Assembly (NCBI RefSeq): GCF_000013885.1
Contig: NC_007959.1
Location: 230,830-294,829 of the forward strand
From: Nitrobacter hamburgensis X14
Lineage (GTDB): Bacteria; Pseudomonadota; Alphaproteobacteria; Rhizobiales; Xanthobacteraceae
Length of the DNA stretch: 64,000 bases
Reading direction: 5' to 3'
Part shown: in pieces, positions 1 through 9,003 of the stretch
Layout: the number at the start of each line of letters is the position of its first letter
Position numbering within the stretch: the first letter of the stretch is position 1
Notes under the pieces: generated by a model
Told to the model about the DNA's origin: nothing
The model's database searches: none
Seen by the model: only the letters and a program-made list of their open reading frames with translations
Position numbers and translations under genes: made by a program

Positions 1-180
1 TGATCTAGTGTTTTATCCACGGCCCACTCGCCCAGTTACGCATTTGTTTCGCGCTTACGGTTGCAAAGCGTGGATAGTAAGTCCGATTCTGAGTCACTCG
101 GCAAGAAATTAAGGGTTAACGAGGCGTTAACGCGTCTCGCCCGCGTTTCGCAGCCGAATCATCAATGGCCCCGTCCGAGA

Positions 181-230
181 GTTGACCGGTGTCAACTTTC
201 CAAAGGTCGCCGGAGTTGACACCGGTCAAC
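181..230. repeat. 17-bp perfect inverted repeat, parS-like or recombination site
   Basis: Arms at 181-197 and 214-230 are exact reverse complements separated by 16 bp. Each arm contains GTTGAC-N4-GTCAAC, itself nearly palindromic. The right arm overlaps the 3' end of the broken integrase gene. Just upstream (about 117-135) GTTAACG occurs twice in direct orientation. The GTT-N10-AAC form resembles the partition palindromes of rhizobial repABC plasmids, but a binding or crossover site of the adjacent tyrosine recombinase is equally possible. No rep or par gene lies in the window. Confidence 0.6.
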
Positions 231-1430
231 TTCGCGGGGCGAATCGGCGAGTGCCTAAATAAAGGCCGAGCTTAGCTGCCCTACCGTGCGCGCGTTCCGC
301 ATCATTGTAGTAGCTGGCCGCCTGTTGCACCGACCGGTGCTGCGACTGCTGCATTGCCTCCGGCAGCGCTACGCCCTGGCGCGCCGCCTCTGTCAGATAT
401 CCCGACCTCAACCCGTGCGCGGAAAACTCTTTCGGCTCCAGTCCGGCCAACGCGCAACGGTGCTTGACGATCAGGTTGATGGATTGTGGCGTCAGCGCCC
501 GCTCCTCGATCGCCTCCCAGCGGTCGATAGCCCGAAAGATGGGACCCTTCTTGATATCGGCCCGTTCGAGCCAGTCGCGCAGCGCCTCGACCGGCGGCCC
601 GACCAGAAGCACCCTGCCCGTCTCGTCCGCGACGGCGGTTTTGGTGCGGCCGAGCTGGATCGCTACGCACGGCAAGCTGGGCGATTTCGGATCCATGGGA
701 TTGAGCGCCACATCCGGCTCGTCGCTTAGCTGCTCGACGCGCAGCCGCGCCACTTCGCTGCGCCGGCGCCCGCCGGAGGCGAAGGCCAGGAGCAAGATCG
801 CCAGATCGCGGGTGTCGGCGAGCCGATCGGACCGACAAGTCGCAAGCAGCCGGTCGAGCACGTCGCGGGTGATGGCTCGCTTGCTCTTGCGCTGCCGGGG
901 CCGGTTGCTGGCGCGGACGGCCAGCCTGACCGCTGTACGAAGACTGGGCGCGTGGAACGAATCCTCCTGCCCTTTCCAGCGATGCAGTGTGCTCCAATTC
1001 GCAAGCCGGCGCTTCACCTCGACGGCGCATGCGGCCCAGCGCTGCGAAGAAGCAAGGCCTCCAGCAGCGCCACCGCGACCTCGGCCGGCATCCCATGTTG
1101 CGGGTCGGTTTCGCGCTCGGCCGGATCCCACAAATGATGCGCCACGAACTTCAGCGCCAGACTTTCCGGCGCCGGCCACGGCAGGGGGGCACCGGTCGCC
1201 GCTTTCGCCCAACCCTCGAGGTAAGCCAGATCGGAGGCGAGCGCCCTCAAGCTGTTCTCGCCCATGCCCTCACGCGCGAGATGCTTCAGCGTTGCAACGT
1301 CATCGTCGGTGAGGAGTTCGGCGAGCCGATCGCGCCGCTCCATCGGCAGGATCGCCGCGAGCGCGTCGAGCTGGAGGGCCCGCCGGGTTTCGGGGTCGGA
1401 GACCAGGGCTCGCGAAGTCATGTCGTTCAT
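226..1430 (-). pseudogene. tyrosine recombinase/integrase, frameshifted
   Basis: A phage-type integrase split over two reading frames. The N-terminal SAM-like DNA-binding part begins with ATG at 1430 and runs to a stop near 1014. The catalytic part continues in another frame from about 1060 to 226. The catalytic half shows GGRRRSEVARLR (first Arg), HGLRSGYL (His-x-x-Arg), QHRS (His) and the nucleophile in ASYYND, so all active-site residues are visible. One frameshift near 1014-1060 breaks the gene unless it is bypassed. Its start overlaps the end of the upstream unknown gene by an ATGA-type junction, so it was the last gene of a translationally coupled chain. Whether the frameshift is a sequencing error cannot be told from here. 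Confidence 0.8.
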
Positions 1431-1826
1431 AGGCGCCGCTCCATCAGAAGCCGTAGCGCGGTCTGAACATAGTTCGCCGCACCCGGCCCGGTCGGCGCCG
1501 GCACGAAGGCGCTCGTGCGGCGCCATTCGGTGATCTGCAGATCGGTCTCCCTCAACCGCGGCCAGACCGCCTTGACGTCACCAGTCTCCTTGACCAGTTT
1601 GACCACCATCCACGGGCGCAATTCGCCGAGTCGCGAGCCGTCGGGACACATGATGGACCGGGTGTCGCGCCGGTTATCGCCATCGATCGGCGCGATGCCG
1701 AATGCAAAGCCTGGAAAGGCGGCGCTGAGGGCAGGGGAAGAGGCCCACATCGGCCGACGCCGGATCCAGCCCCGCCAGCCCGGTTTCAAGGGAGGCGGCG
1801 TCCGGAAGGCGGACAGGCGCGGTCAT
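1427..1826 (-). pseudogene. unknown protein, probable frameshift
   Basis: An ATG at 1826 overlaps the toxin stop codon. The frame from this ATG ends after about 50 codons, while a second frame carries a well-composed C-terminal part ending at 1427, so one frameshift near 1680-1750 is likely. The C-terminal part contains CPDGSRLGELRPWMVVKLVK and is mixed-charge, soluble-looking protein with no motif I recognise. Overlap with the toxin gene above and the integrase below says it belonged to the same coupled operon. Function unknown. Confidence 0.45.
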
Positions 1827-2260
1827 CCCGGCGCTCCTTCGTCGGTCCAGGGGTTGAACAGCGCCACGCCCAGCGGCGCAAAATCCTTGGTGTTGCGGGT
1901 CGCGAGCACGAGGTCACGGTCATGGGCGGTGGCTGCGAAAAACCCGTCCATGGCGGAGAGCGCAAAGCCGCTCTGGCGGGCTTGTGCCATCAGATCGCCC
2001 CAGCGTTCGGCGATCGCGGGATCGATTGGCACAATTCGCCCGGCGAAGCGCGCCGTCAGATCCTCCGCAAGCCAGGCGGTAAGCGCCTCGCGACGCCGGC
2101 CATCGTCCATCAGCGCAATGCCGCGCTTGAGCTCGGCGATCGACGCCACGCTGATGAAGGCGCGGTCCTCGTCGATCGTGTCGAGCCAGGCGAGCACCTT
2201 CGGGTCGGGCGCCGACCGGCGAACCTCCGACAGCACCTTGGTGTCGAGCAGGACATTCAT
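1823..2260 (-). CDS. VapC/FitB-like PIN-domain toxin
   Basis: A 145-residue PIN-domain ribonuclease of a type II toxin-antitoxin pair. The N-terminus MNVLLDTKVLSE supplies the first acidic residue. SVASIAELKRGI supplies the conserved Glu, and FALSAMDGFFAATA and LATRNTKDF supply the later acidic positions, as in the FitB/VapC group. PIN toxins of this family cut RNA in a metal-dependent way when the antitoxin is degraded. The start overlaps the antitoxin stop by four bases (ATGA) and the stop overlaps the next gene. Length is normal and no damage is visible. Confidence 0.85.
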   Translation of the reverse strand: MNVLLDTKVLSEVRRSAPDPKVLAWLDTIDEDRAFISVASIAELKRGIALMDDGRRREALTAWLAEDLTARFAGRIVPIDPAIAERWGDLMAQARQSGFALSAMDGFFAATAHDRDLVLATRNTKDFAPLGVALFNPWTDEGAPG

Positions 2261-2535
2261 AGATCAAGGTCGCGCGGCTGATCGCGGAGCCGCTCGAGAT
2301 CCAGATCGGCGTCACGCAGCGGCGACGCCATCAGGAACTCGGCCAGCGTGCCCTTGCGGACCGTCTTGCGCGCCCATTCCTCGGCCGAGACCATGACGAC
2401 GCTCGGCTTGCCGTGGCGGGTAATGATCTGCGGGTCGCTCTGGGCGCGCTCGATCACCTCGGAGAGGCGCGCCTTGGCGCCGGCCACCGTCCAATGGTCA
2501 GAGTCGGGCGCTGGGGTGTTGCGGGAGGCTGTCAC
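2257..2535 (-). CDS. Phd/YefM-type antitoxin
   Basis: A 92-residue antitoxin of the Phd/YefM fold. Residues 14-55 carry the typical pattern: WTVAGAKARLSEVIERAQ, then PQIITRHGKPSVVMVSAEEW. The acidic C-terminal tail (DADLDLERLRDQPRDLDL) would bind the toxin. Such antitoxins neutralise the toxin and repress their own promoter. First gene of a four-gene minus-strand chain leading into the integrase. A short palindrome-like stretch (ATGGTTATCATGGTCAT on the coding strand, about 2546-2562) lies just upstream and may be its operator. Confidence 0.85.
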   Translation of the reverse strand: MTASRNTPAPDSDHWTVAGAKARLSEVIERAQSDPQIITRHGKPSVVMVSAEEWARKTVRKGTLAEFLMASPLRDADLDLERLRDQPRDLDL

Positions 2536-2658
2536 AATCTACTCCTATGACCATGATAACCATTGTGACTATAAGTCACTGGGCGGCGATTTTCAATAGA
2601 GGCCGCGCGGGGAGGGCGCCGTTCCGCTATGATCCAGAGCGAACGGAAAGAAGGCGTC

Positions 2659-2859
2659 ATGGGTAGCCACGCGAAGCAGACCAACACGTAGCCGGCGGCG
2701 GGTGACAAGGCGGGTGCGGCCGAGCGGAGCCAGGCGGCCGGCCGCGATCGTCGGGTTGTTCCGGCTGTCGATCTGACCGACGAAGACATCGCCGCGATCG
2801 AGGCCAGCGAGATGGCGCCTGGTTTCGAGCACCTCAACGACGAGGTCGACGACGTCTGA
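2659..2859 (+). pseudogene. small acidic protein with in-frame amber codon
   Basis: An ATG at 2659 opens a 66-codon frame that ends at 2859 and is interrupted by TAG at 2689. After the stop the frame reads as plausible protein with an acidic C-terminus (VDLTDEDIAAIEASEM, then EHLNDEVDDV). The composition suggests a formerly real small gene rather than chance. I do not recognise the family. Confidence 0.3.
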
Positions 2860-3005
2860 GTCTGAGCGCGACCGCGACGACCCGAAGGCGCCCGGAGGAG
2901 GGGGGCTGGCACGGGGCGCATCCTGTGGTCAATCGGAGGCCTGGCGGGGTGTAAATTTCCGGGCTGTCGGCCGTCAGACTCGCTAATTTGCGCCGTGACG
3001 TCCAC

Positions 3006-3034
3006 ACTATCGATAGGAGGGAATTATCGATAGT
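3006..3034. repeat. perfect inverted repeat in Tn left end
   Basis: Arms ACTATCGATA (3006-3015) and TATCGATAGT (3025-3034) with a 9-bp spacer. It lies directly inside the 13-bp end repeat of the TniA/TniB element, downstream of tniB. It could be a resolvase-type or transposase site, or a hairpin. No gene overlaps it. Confidence 0.6.
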
Positions 3035-3279
3035 GATGGGTAGGCGCCGGAAGGCATCGCTATGACGGAAGCTATATTCGTGATAGGTTCCGTTTGAATG
3101 ATTCCCATTAAGGTTATCAAAGCCTTGCAACCGGCCTACCCCAGCCCCGATCCACTGCTGTCGCTTTCCATTTGTCGCGCTGTCCTTCAATCCGCAACAT
3201 CGCCGGTGCTGCCGTTGATGTGCAACACGATAACGCCACGCGGTCGACAGAGAGAGGGAGCATGCGGCGCCAGACCACC

Positions 3280-4156
3280 TCACGCGACGATGGTGCGCTC
3301 GAACAGGCTCGGACGCCATCGCTCGACATGCTGATCGGTGATCTGCTCCTCCCCAGACCGGATGGCTTCGACGGCCAGATCGCCCATCATCTCGAAAATG
3401 CGGGCGGTGTTGCCGCGCGTCAGCCTGATGACAGCCTTCAGGGCCTCGGCCCCGAGCGTCGACGGGACCCGCAGCGGCAAGCTTCTCAACACGGTCGCGA
3501 TCCGCCGCGAAATCCATGTCGAGGTCCCAAGCGCCAAGTTCCGAGAGACCAAAGCGACGGGCCAGCTGCGGATCCCCGGCGAAGGCCTCTCGCGCATCGT
3601 GGGTGCCGAAGCAGACAAAGGAGAGCATCAGCTCGTTCGACAGATATCGCAGCTCAGCGAGTATTTTGCGCTGCTCCCGGAAGCCGCCGGCGAGCAAATT
3701 GTGCACCTCGTCGAACACGATGACCCGCACTTCCAGATCGCGCAGCGCCCGCAGCGCCTGCGTCTTGGTCTCGAACATCGCGCGGGCAGGGCCGTGCACG
3801 CCGATCGTTTCGAGCAGCGTCAGATAGAGAATGCGCTGCGTGACGCCTGGCGGCATCTGGATCGAGACAACCGGCATCGTGGTGCGGCCACGCTCGCGGC
3901 CGATCTCGGGAGGATGCAACCTCGCAAACTTCCGATCGATCTGCGTCTTGCCGATCCCGGCCTCGCCGAGGATCAGCAGGCTCGGCATGCGCCAGTTGCG
4001 CGGGTGCGCCAGGATGCGCTCCATCTGGTCGAGGACGACCGCCGCTTTCGGGTAGGTGATCCAGCGATCGCCTCTGGCGTCGCAGATCCGCGCCTCCTCG
4101 CTCGCGGTCGCAATAAATCGAGCCCGCAGAGCGTCGTTAGGGACGATGCTTATCAT
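3280..4156 (-). pseudogene. tniB: TniB-like AAA+ transposition ATPase, frameshifted
   Basis: The ATP-dependent partner that targets TniA. Start ATG at 4156 overlaps the end of tniA by about 20 bp. Walker A is GEAGIGKT and Walker B is VIVFDEVHNL; sensor-type LSFVCFGTHDAREAF follows, as in TniB. Near 3490 the reading frame shifts. The correct C-terminus (LRVPSTLGAEALKAVIR, TRGNTARIFEMMGDLAVEAI) is in another frame ending at 3280. Unless the shift is an error, the ATPase is truncated after its catalytic core. Confidence 0.75.
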
Positions 4157-5780
4157 GAATGACCTCCACGTCGAACAGGCGCAACCGAGCATCATTGGTG
4201 TCGATCGGGCCGATCCCGCGAGGCTCGTCTCGCGGCGGCGCGATCGGGGCAGGACGGCGGACGATCTGGCGGCGCGCTTCCCTGGAGCCACGCCGGGCCG
4301 CGTCCTCAAGCACCCGTTGCGCCTCGATGGTCTCGAAGATCAGGGTTTCGTCGACCTCCGCGCGCCCTTGCGCCCGCAAGCGGCCGACCGCCCGGCGCTG
4401 TTCCCAGAGCGAGATCGAGGCCCGGCCGAGATTTTGGTAGGACACCTCGACAAACTGCCCCTGTGGTCTGCGAACATAGATCAGCGACAGGTCGCGGGGA
4501 TCATAGCGAACTTCCAGCCGTTGATGGCCGCGGCCGGGAAGGTCGCCGAGCGCATCCGACCAATAGCGGATGCCGAACAACCGTACCCCGTCGCGCCGAA
4601 CCATGCGTCGCTCGGCCGGCAGCAGACCGACCAAGAACGCCATGCGGTTCCTGGGCGCCGGCAGCGCCAACCCGCGGGTTCGCTCCTGCCAAACCGCGAT
4701 CGGCGGTCGCGACAAGCCGGCATGGATGCGCTGATGATAGACCCCGAGGATCTCAAGCAGCATCCAGCGCTCGAGCTCCTTGAGCGTCATCACGGCTCGT
4801 TGCTCAGACGGATAAACCCCTTTCGCAACCGTGTTCGAGAACGTCGTGCCGGGCAAAAGATGCACCGCGCCCATCTGCGTTCCGATCAGCCTTTCCACAT
4901 GGCCACCGAAACGCGGCTTGCCGATCGGCCGATAGATGATTTGAATGCCGTGATCCTGCAGCGTGCGGGTGAAAGCGCTGGCATGGAATTCTCCGGCATT
5001 GTCGACATGAACCGCGCGCGGCAAGCCGGAAACCGGCCAGGTCAGGGCGACGCCCCGCGCCGCCAGCCACGCTTCCTTCTCGAACACCGATTGGGAGAGG
5101 CAGACACCCGCTCTCAGCACCGACGGTTCGTCGAAGCCAAGATAGAACCCGGTCACCATGCGGGTCGCCACGTCGATGGCGAAAGTCACGACCGGACGGC
5201 CGAGCGGCTTGCGATCGACCTCGTCGACAACAACGACATCGACGACCGTATGATCGAGTTGGACGACGGCGAGCGGTTCACTGACGTCGAAACTGGCGAC
5301 GACCGGCTCACAACGAGCCGAAGCGGCGGTGGCTCCCTCTCGTCGGCGAAGGCGCTCTTTTGTATCGATGGCCTCGACCCGGCGCCGCACCGTGCGCCAG
5401 GCCGGCTTGCGCAGGCCCGCCTCACGCGCCTGACCCTGAATGCGCCACACCAGCGCCGCAAGGCTCGGAGCCTCGGCGGTCAGATAGAAGGTCTTGATGG
5501 CGCCCGCAATCAGCTCCTCCAGGCACCGCGGAAGAATCCGCGTGCCCGACCGCCGGCCCTTGGCGCGCGGCATCAGGGCCGATGCGCGATGCTCGACACC
5601 ATGGCGCTTGCGCCAACGGTAGAGCGTGGTTCGGTCGACGCCGAGGAGGCGGGCCGCCTCAGAGAGCCTGAGCTCGCACCGGCCATCGGGGCCCGCGAAG
5701 GTTCGCCGCAGGATCGCGGCCCGCTCGCAGGCCACCTGCCAATCGACCTGCCAATCGACCTCATTGTCGGGCTCGGACAT
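4137..5780 (-). CDS. tniA: TniA-like DDE transposase
   Basis: A 547-residue integrase-fold transposase of the Mu/TniA/TnsB type. An N-terminal helix-turn-helix (RLSEAARLLGVDRTTLYRW, residues 39-56) precedes an rve core with Asp176 (VVQLDHT), Asp260 (VHVDNAGEF) and Glu296 (GGHVERLIG), a D-x35-E spacing for the last pair. A Mu-type beta-barrel C-terminal region follows. The N-terminus contains a 12-bp tandem duplication giving DWQV twice (5736-5759). It cuts and joins transposon ends with the TniB partner encoded downstream, which is broken here. Confidence 0.9.
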   Translation of the reverse strand: MSEPDNEVDWQVDWQVACERAAILRRTFAGPDGRCELRLSEAARLLGVDRTTLYRWRKRHGVEHRASALMPRAKGRRSGTRILPRCLEELIAGAIKTFYLTAEAPSLAALVWRIQGQAREAGLRKPAWRTVRRRVEAIDTKERLRRREGATAASARCEPVVASFDVSEPLAVVQLDHTVVDVVVVDEVDRKPLGRPVVTFAIDVATRMVTGFYLGFDEPSVLRAGVCLSQSVFEKEAWLAARGVALTWPVSGLPRAVHVDNAGEFHASAFTRTLQDHGIQIIYRPIGKPRFGGHVERLIGTQMGAVHLLPGTTFSNTVAKGVYPSEQRAVMTLKELERWMLLEILGVYHQRIHAGLSRPPIAVWQERTRGLALPAPRNRMAFLVGLLPAERRMVRRDGVRLFGIRYWSDALGDLPGRGHQRLEVRYDPRDLSLIYVRRPQGQFVEVSYQNLGRASISLWEQRRAVGRLRAQGRAEVDETLIFETIEAQRVLEDAARRGSREARRQIVRRPAPIAPPRDEPRGIGPIDTNDARLRLFDVEVIHDKHRP

Positions 5781-5890
5781 CGGCGTCGCTCGCGCTCAAC
5801 GCCCCCACAACAGGCTCGCGCTGCCGGGCACGCGAGTCGAGCCCAATCCTCTGGACGTCACGGCCCATCAACAGAAATGCGGGTGGCGCG

Positions 5891-6841
5891 ATGATTGCCC
5901 CGTTGCGGATCGGCGCCGAGGTTGCGGCCAGCCCGGCCTTCGAGCGCGCCAGCGACGCGCTGCTGCGGCTTGACGAGCGCCTGAAATCGTCCCCGTTTCG
6001 CCAGGGATACCAGTCACGCAGCGACTTCCGCGAAGCCTGCGCTAACCTCTGGATGCAAGGCCAGCTCGTCGACCTCCAAGATCTCGTACTGCTCGACGCC
6101 AACACCAACCACAAGATCGTCGATCAAGCTACGAGCCACGCCTGGATGGTGCTGCGGGCTCGGCGCATGGTAGCGCGGCGCGCCATCGACTGGCCCCTCT
6201 CCGACGCAGGCATCCTGGGTCTCGAAGGCGAGTGGGCAGGCGAGGCCGAGGGCCGCCAACGCGACGAGTTTATCTATGAGCCCGGCTGGAATGAATCCGA
6301 GCGACTTCTTGCCTGGCGCACCGCCATCAGCGAGGTCGAAAAACTGCCAGCCCTCATCGCTGCCGCCATCGCCTGGGATCAGTGGCTGCGGCTCGAACCC
6401 ATCCAGCGCAGCAGCTGGCGGGCCGGCCTCATGGCCGCGCTCATTCTGCGTTCAAAGGGGAAAACGAAGTATCATCTGGCGGCGGTCGATTGCGGCGGAC
6501 GATACGCAAAATACCGCCGCGCGAGCCATCATCAACCCTACGAGCGGATCGTCGGTTTCCTCGAATGGATCGAGACCGCCGCGAGCGCCGGCTACAAGGA
6601 ACTCGATCGGCTGGCGCTCGCGCATCGGGTCATGAGCCTGAAACTCAAGGGCAGGAGGAAGAATTCGCGGCTCGGCGAACTCGTCGATCTGTTCATCTCG
6701 CACCCGGTCGTGACGGTCCCCATGGCGGCGAAGGCCTTGCGCGTGACCACGCGGGCGGTCGACCTCATGATGAAGGAAATCGGCTCGGTTCCACGCGAGC
6801 TGACCGGCCGCGAACGCTACAAGGCCTGGGGTATCTTGTGA
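5891..6841 (+). CDS. DUF1612 / RHE_PE00001-family protein with C-terminal HTH
   Basis: A 316-residue protein of a family common on rhizobial plasmids; its biochemical role is not established. Residues 1-130 hold the conserved LRLDERL...SRSDFREACANLWMQG region (DUF1612) and DLVLLDANTNHKIVD. The C-terminus (ISHPVVTVPMAAKALRVTT, then MMKEIGSVPRELTGRERYKAWGIL) is a winged-helix-like DNA-binding segment. It lies directly outside the right end of the TniA element. A decayed paralogue follows immediately. Confidence 0.75.
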   Translation: MIAPLRIGAEVAASPAFERASDALLRLDERLKSSPFRQGYQSRSDFREACANLWMQGQLVDLQDLVLLDANTNHKIVDQATSHAWMVLRARRMVARRAIDWPLSDAGILGLEGEWAGEAEGRQRDEFIYEPGWNESERLLAWRTAISEVEKLPALIAAAIAWDQWLRLEPIQRSSWRAGLMAALILRSKGKTKYHLAAVDCGGRYAKYRRASHHQPYERIVGFLEWIETAASAGYKELDRLALAHRVMSLKLKGRRKNSRLGELVDLFISHPVVTVPMAAKALRVTTRAVDLMMKEIGSVPRELTGRERYKAWGIL

Positions 6842-6927
6842 CCCAACTGCGACAGACCACCCCAGCGATGTCGCAGCCTCGAGGGCAGTGCTGTCCGCAA
6901 TAGCCACACGCAACCTGCTGAAACGAC

Positions 6928-8058
6928 GTGATCCTATGTTGCAGATTTAAGGGCAGTTCGACACTCGCCGGCCCGCTCGCCGCCGCCGAGGATTTCTTGG
7001 CCCGGCTCGACGAGCGCCTCGCCAAAAGCCCGATCCGCGCCGGTTTTATCGCCCGCACTCACTTCACCGACGCCGCGGCCTGCCTATGGCTGGAAGGCGC
7101 GCTGGTCCACCTCGACGATTTCGTGCTCCACGACGCCGGCATGGACGTCCGCGCCCCGACCTTTGAGCTGACCCGGGCCCATGCCGTGCTGCGCACCCGA
7201 CGGCGCATCGCCGACGGCAAACCCGACTGGGCGCTGTCGCCAGCCGGGCTCGCCGGCTTGCGCGGACGGGGCGGGGAGGGCGACGGAGTGGAGGGGAGGA
7301 GCGAACCGGAAGGAGGAAGCGGATGAGGCACGCGACCTGGAAGACGGCGAGGTGGACGCGGCTGAGCCGCTTGGCGTAGCCTCAACGGACGAACGGCTGG
7401 CCGACGTCTTCGCCGCGGTCGACGCGGCGATCGCCCAAGCCGACCGCACCCTCGCGCACGAGATCGCCACCAGACGCCCGCCGAGCGCGACCCGCTGGTC
7501 TACGATCTCGATTGGGACGAAGAGGAACGCCTCGATGCGTGGCGCGTCGTCATCGACCAGACCCGCACGCTGCCGCCGGCGCTGGCGGCGGCGATCACGG
7601 CCGAGGCCTGGAGCGCGCTCGAACCGCTGCAGCACACCCCGTGGCTCGGACGTCTGCTCGCAGCTAGCGTGCTGCGCCAGCGCGGCAAGACGCGCTCGCA
7701 CCTGTCCTGTCTCCATGACGGCCTCAAAGCCATTCCGCGCGAGCGGCGACGACCGCGCGACAGCGCCGGGCGCCTTGCCGTCGGGCTCGAGGCGATCGCG
7801 GCCGCCGCCGAGGCCGGGCTCAAAGAGCACGACCGCTGGCTGACCCGCACCCTCCTGACCCGCAAGCTCGACGGTCGCCGCTCGACCTCCCGGCTGCCGG
7901 CCCTTCTCGACTACGTGCTGACCCGGCCGATCGTCTCGGCCGGCATGATCGCGGCGGAGTTGAAGATCACGCCGCGGGCCGCCCAAGACCTGGTCGGCGA
8001 GCTCGGGCTGCGCGAGGCGACGGGACGAGGGCGATACCGAGCCTGGGGAATCCTTTGA
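6928..8058 (+). pseudogene. second DUF1612/RHE_PE00001 paralogue, frameshifted
   Basis: Parallel in architecture to the preceding gene. It has an N-terminal part with FLARLDERLAKSPIRAGF and LVHLDDFVLHDAGMDV, a linker in a second frame from about 7320, and a C-terminal part in a third frame containing DWDEEERLDAWRVVID and RPIVSAGMIAAELKITPRAA, ending GRYRAWGIL at 8058. At least two frameshifts separate the pieces, and the normal N-terminal methionine is not clear. Alternatively the central stretch is a highly variable linker with sequence errors. Confidence 0.7.
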
Positions 8059-8102
8059 AAGACTGATAGCGGGGGATAGAGGGGTAGGGTAGGGCGTGAG
8101 AC

Positions 8103-8176
8103 TGTCCGAAATTTGTGTAATAGTTTCGGACACATGATTCGCAGATCGTCCGAAGAAGTGCTACAATTTTCAGACA
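8103..8176 (+). promoter_or_regulatory. AbiE operators and promoter
   Basis: A perfect 9-bp inverted repeat TGTCCGAAA (8103-8111) / TTTCGGACA (8124-8132) is followed by an imperfect second copy (GTCCGAAG near 8149; TTTCAGAC up to 8175). A good -10 box TACAAT (8162-8167) lies inside the second copy, with a candidate -35 TTCGCA at 8138-8143. AbiEi antitoxins are known to repress their own promoters by binding two inverted repeats. The -10 box is so close to the ATG at 8176 that the message would be nearly leaderless. Confidence 0.7.
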
Positions 8177-9003
8177 TGAAAAGCGACTCACCCGATCTGA
8201 AAACAGCGATGCTCGGCCGCATCCGTGCGGATGAGCCGCGCAAGGTTTGGACACCCAGTGATTTCGTCGATTTGGCGTCGCGGGACGCCGTCGACAAGAC
8301 ACTTCAGCGATTGACGAAGGCCGAAGCCCTCAGGCGGATCGATCGCGGCCTTTACGATCAGCCCGGATTCAACAAACTCACCCAGAAACCAAATCCGCCT
8401 GATCCGCGCTCCGTCATCGACGCCGTCGGGCGCCGCGACCAAACGCGGATGCTTGTCGACGGTATGACCGCCGCAAACGATCTGGGTCTTACCGACGCCG
8501 TACCCGCCAAAATCGTCGTGCACACCGATGCCCGTCGCCGTGCAATCAAGCTTGGCAATGCCACAATCACCTTTCGTCCGACCGCCGCCAGCAAGTTGTT
8601 TTGGGCCGGGCGGCCCGCAATGCGCGTCGTCCAGGCGCTTCATTGGCTACGCGATCTCCTGGTTCGCGATGGCGAAAGCGAGCAAATCCAGCGCAAGCTC
8701 GCGAAGCTCTTCGAAGATCCGGCTGTGGGACCGCCGCTCAAGGCCGATCTCGCCGCGGGCATGACCGCGCTTCCGACATGGATGCTCGTCTTCCTCAAGC
8801 CGTTGATCGAGACCGATCCTGACGATCGTGGTCAACATCCTGACAATGTTCATGCTGCGGCCGATCAAGATCGCCAGCGACACGACAAGGCAGGTGATGA
8901 TGATCACCACAAGACCATCAGGGCGCAGTCAAACCCGAAACCACACTCGTCACTGAAAGCTCGGACCGCCAAACGCGCGACGACCAAGGCGGCAAAGGCA
9001 TGA
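8176..9003 (+). CDS. AbiEi-type antitoxin (DUF6088 family)
   Basis: Antitoxin and autorepressor of a type IV toxin-antitoxin / abortive-infection pair. I start it at ATG 8176 (MKSDSPDLK) because two upstream in-frame ATGs lie inside the operator palindromes. The N-terminal winged helix is visible: VWTPSDFVDLASRDAVDKTL then RLTKAEALRRIDRGLYDQP. The middle domain (MLVDGMTAANDLGLTDAVPA, then IKLGNATITFRPTAASKLFW) is typical of AbiEi. The C-terminus is low-complexity and Lys/Ala-rich. It overlaps the toxin gene by ATGA. Confidence 0.85.
   Translation: MKSDSPDLKTAMLGRIRADEPRKVWTPSDFVDLASRDAVDKTLQRLTKAEALRRIDRGLYDQPGFNKLTQKPNPPDPRSVIDAVGRRDQTRMLVDGMTAANDLGLTDAVPAKIVVHTDARRRAIKLGNATITFRPTAASKLFWAGRPAMRVVQALHWLRDLLVRDGESEQIQRKLAKLFEDPAVGPPLKADLAAGMTALPTWMLVFLKPLIETDPDDRGQHPDNVHAAADQDRQRHDKAGDDDHHKTIRAQSNPKPHSSLKARTAKRATTKAAKA

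Larger units (their letters stand above)
2992..5864. mobile_element. Tn5053/Tn7-like element with tniA and tniB
   Basis: A DDE transposase gene of the TniA type and a TniB-type ATPase gene lie between two inward-facing 13-bp identical sequences (GCCGTGACGTCCA at 2992-3004; reverse complement at 5852-5864). These may be transposase-binding repeats near the ends; the true tips may lie a little outside, and I could not align the arms further. No TniQ or resolvase gene is seen, so the element looks reduced. A perfect 10-bp palindrome pair (ACTATCGATA/TATCGATAGT, 3006-3015 and 3025-3034) sits inside the left end. Confidence 0.5.

Noticed and set aside
2592..3279. TniQ gene downstream of tniB
   Set aside because: No frame in this stretch shows TniQ zinc-finger or domain motifs; only a small interrupted frame and palindromes are present.
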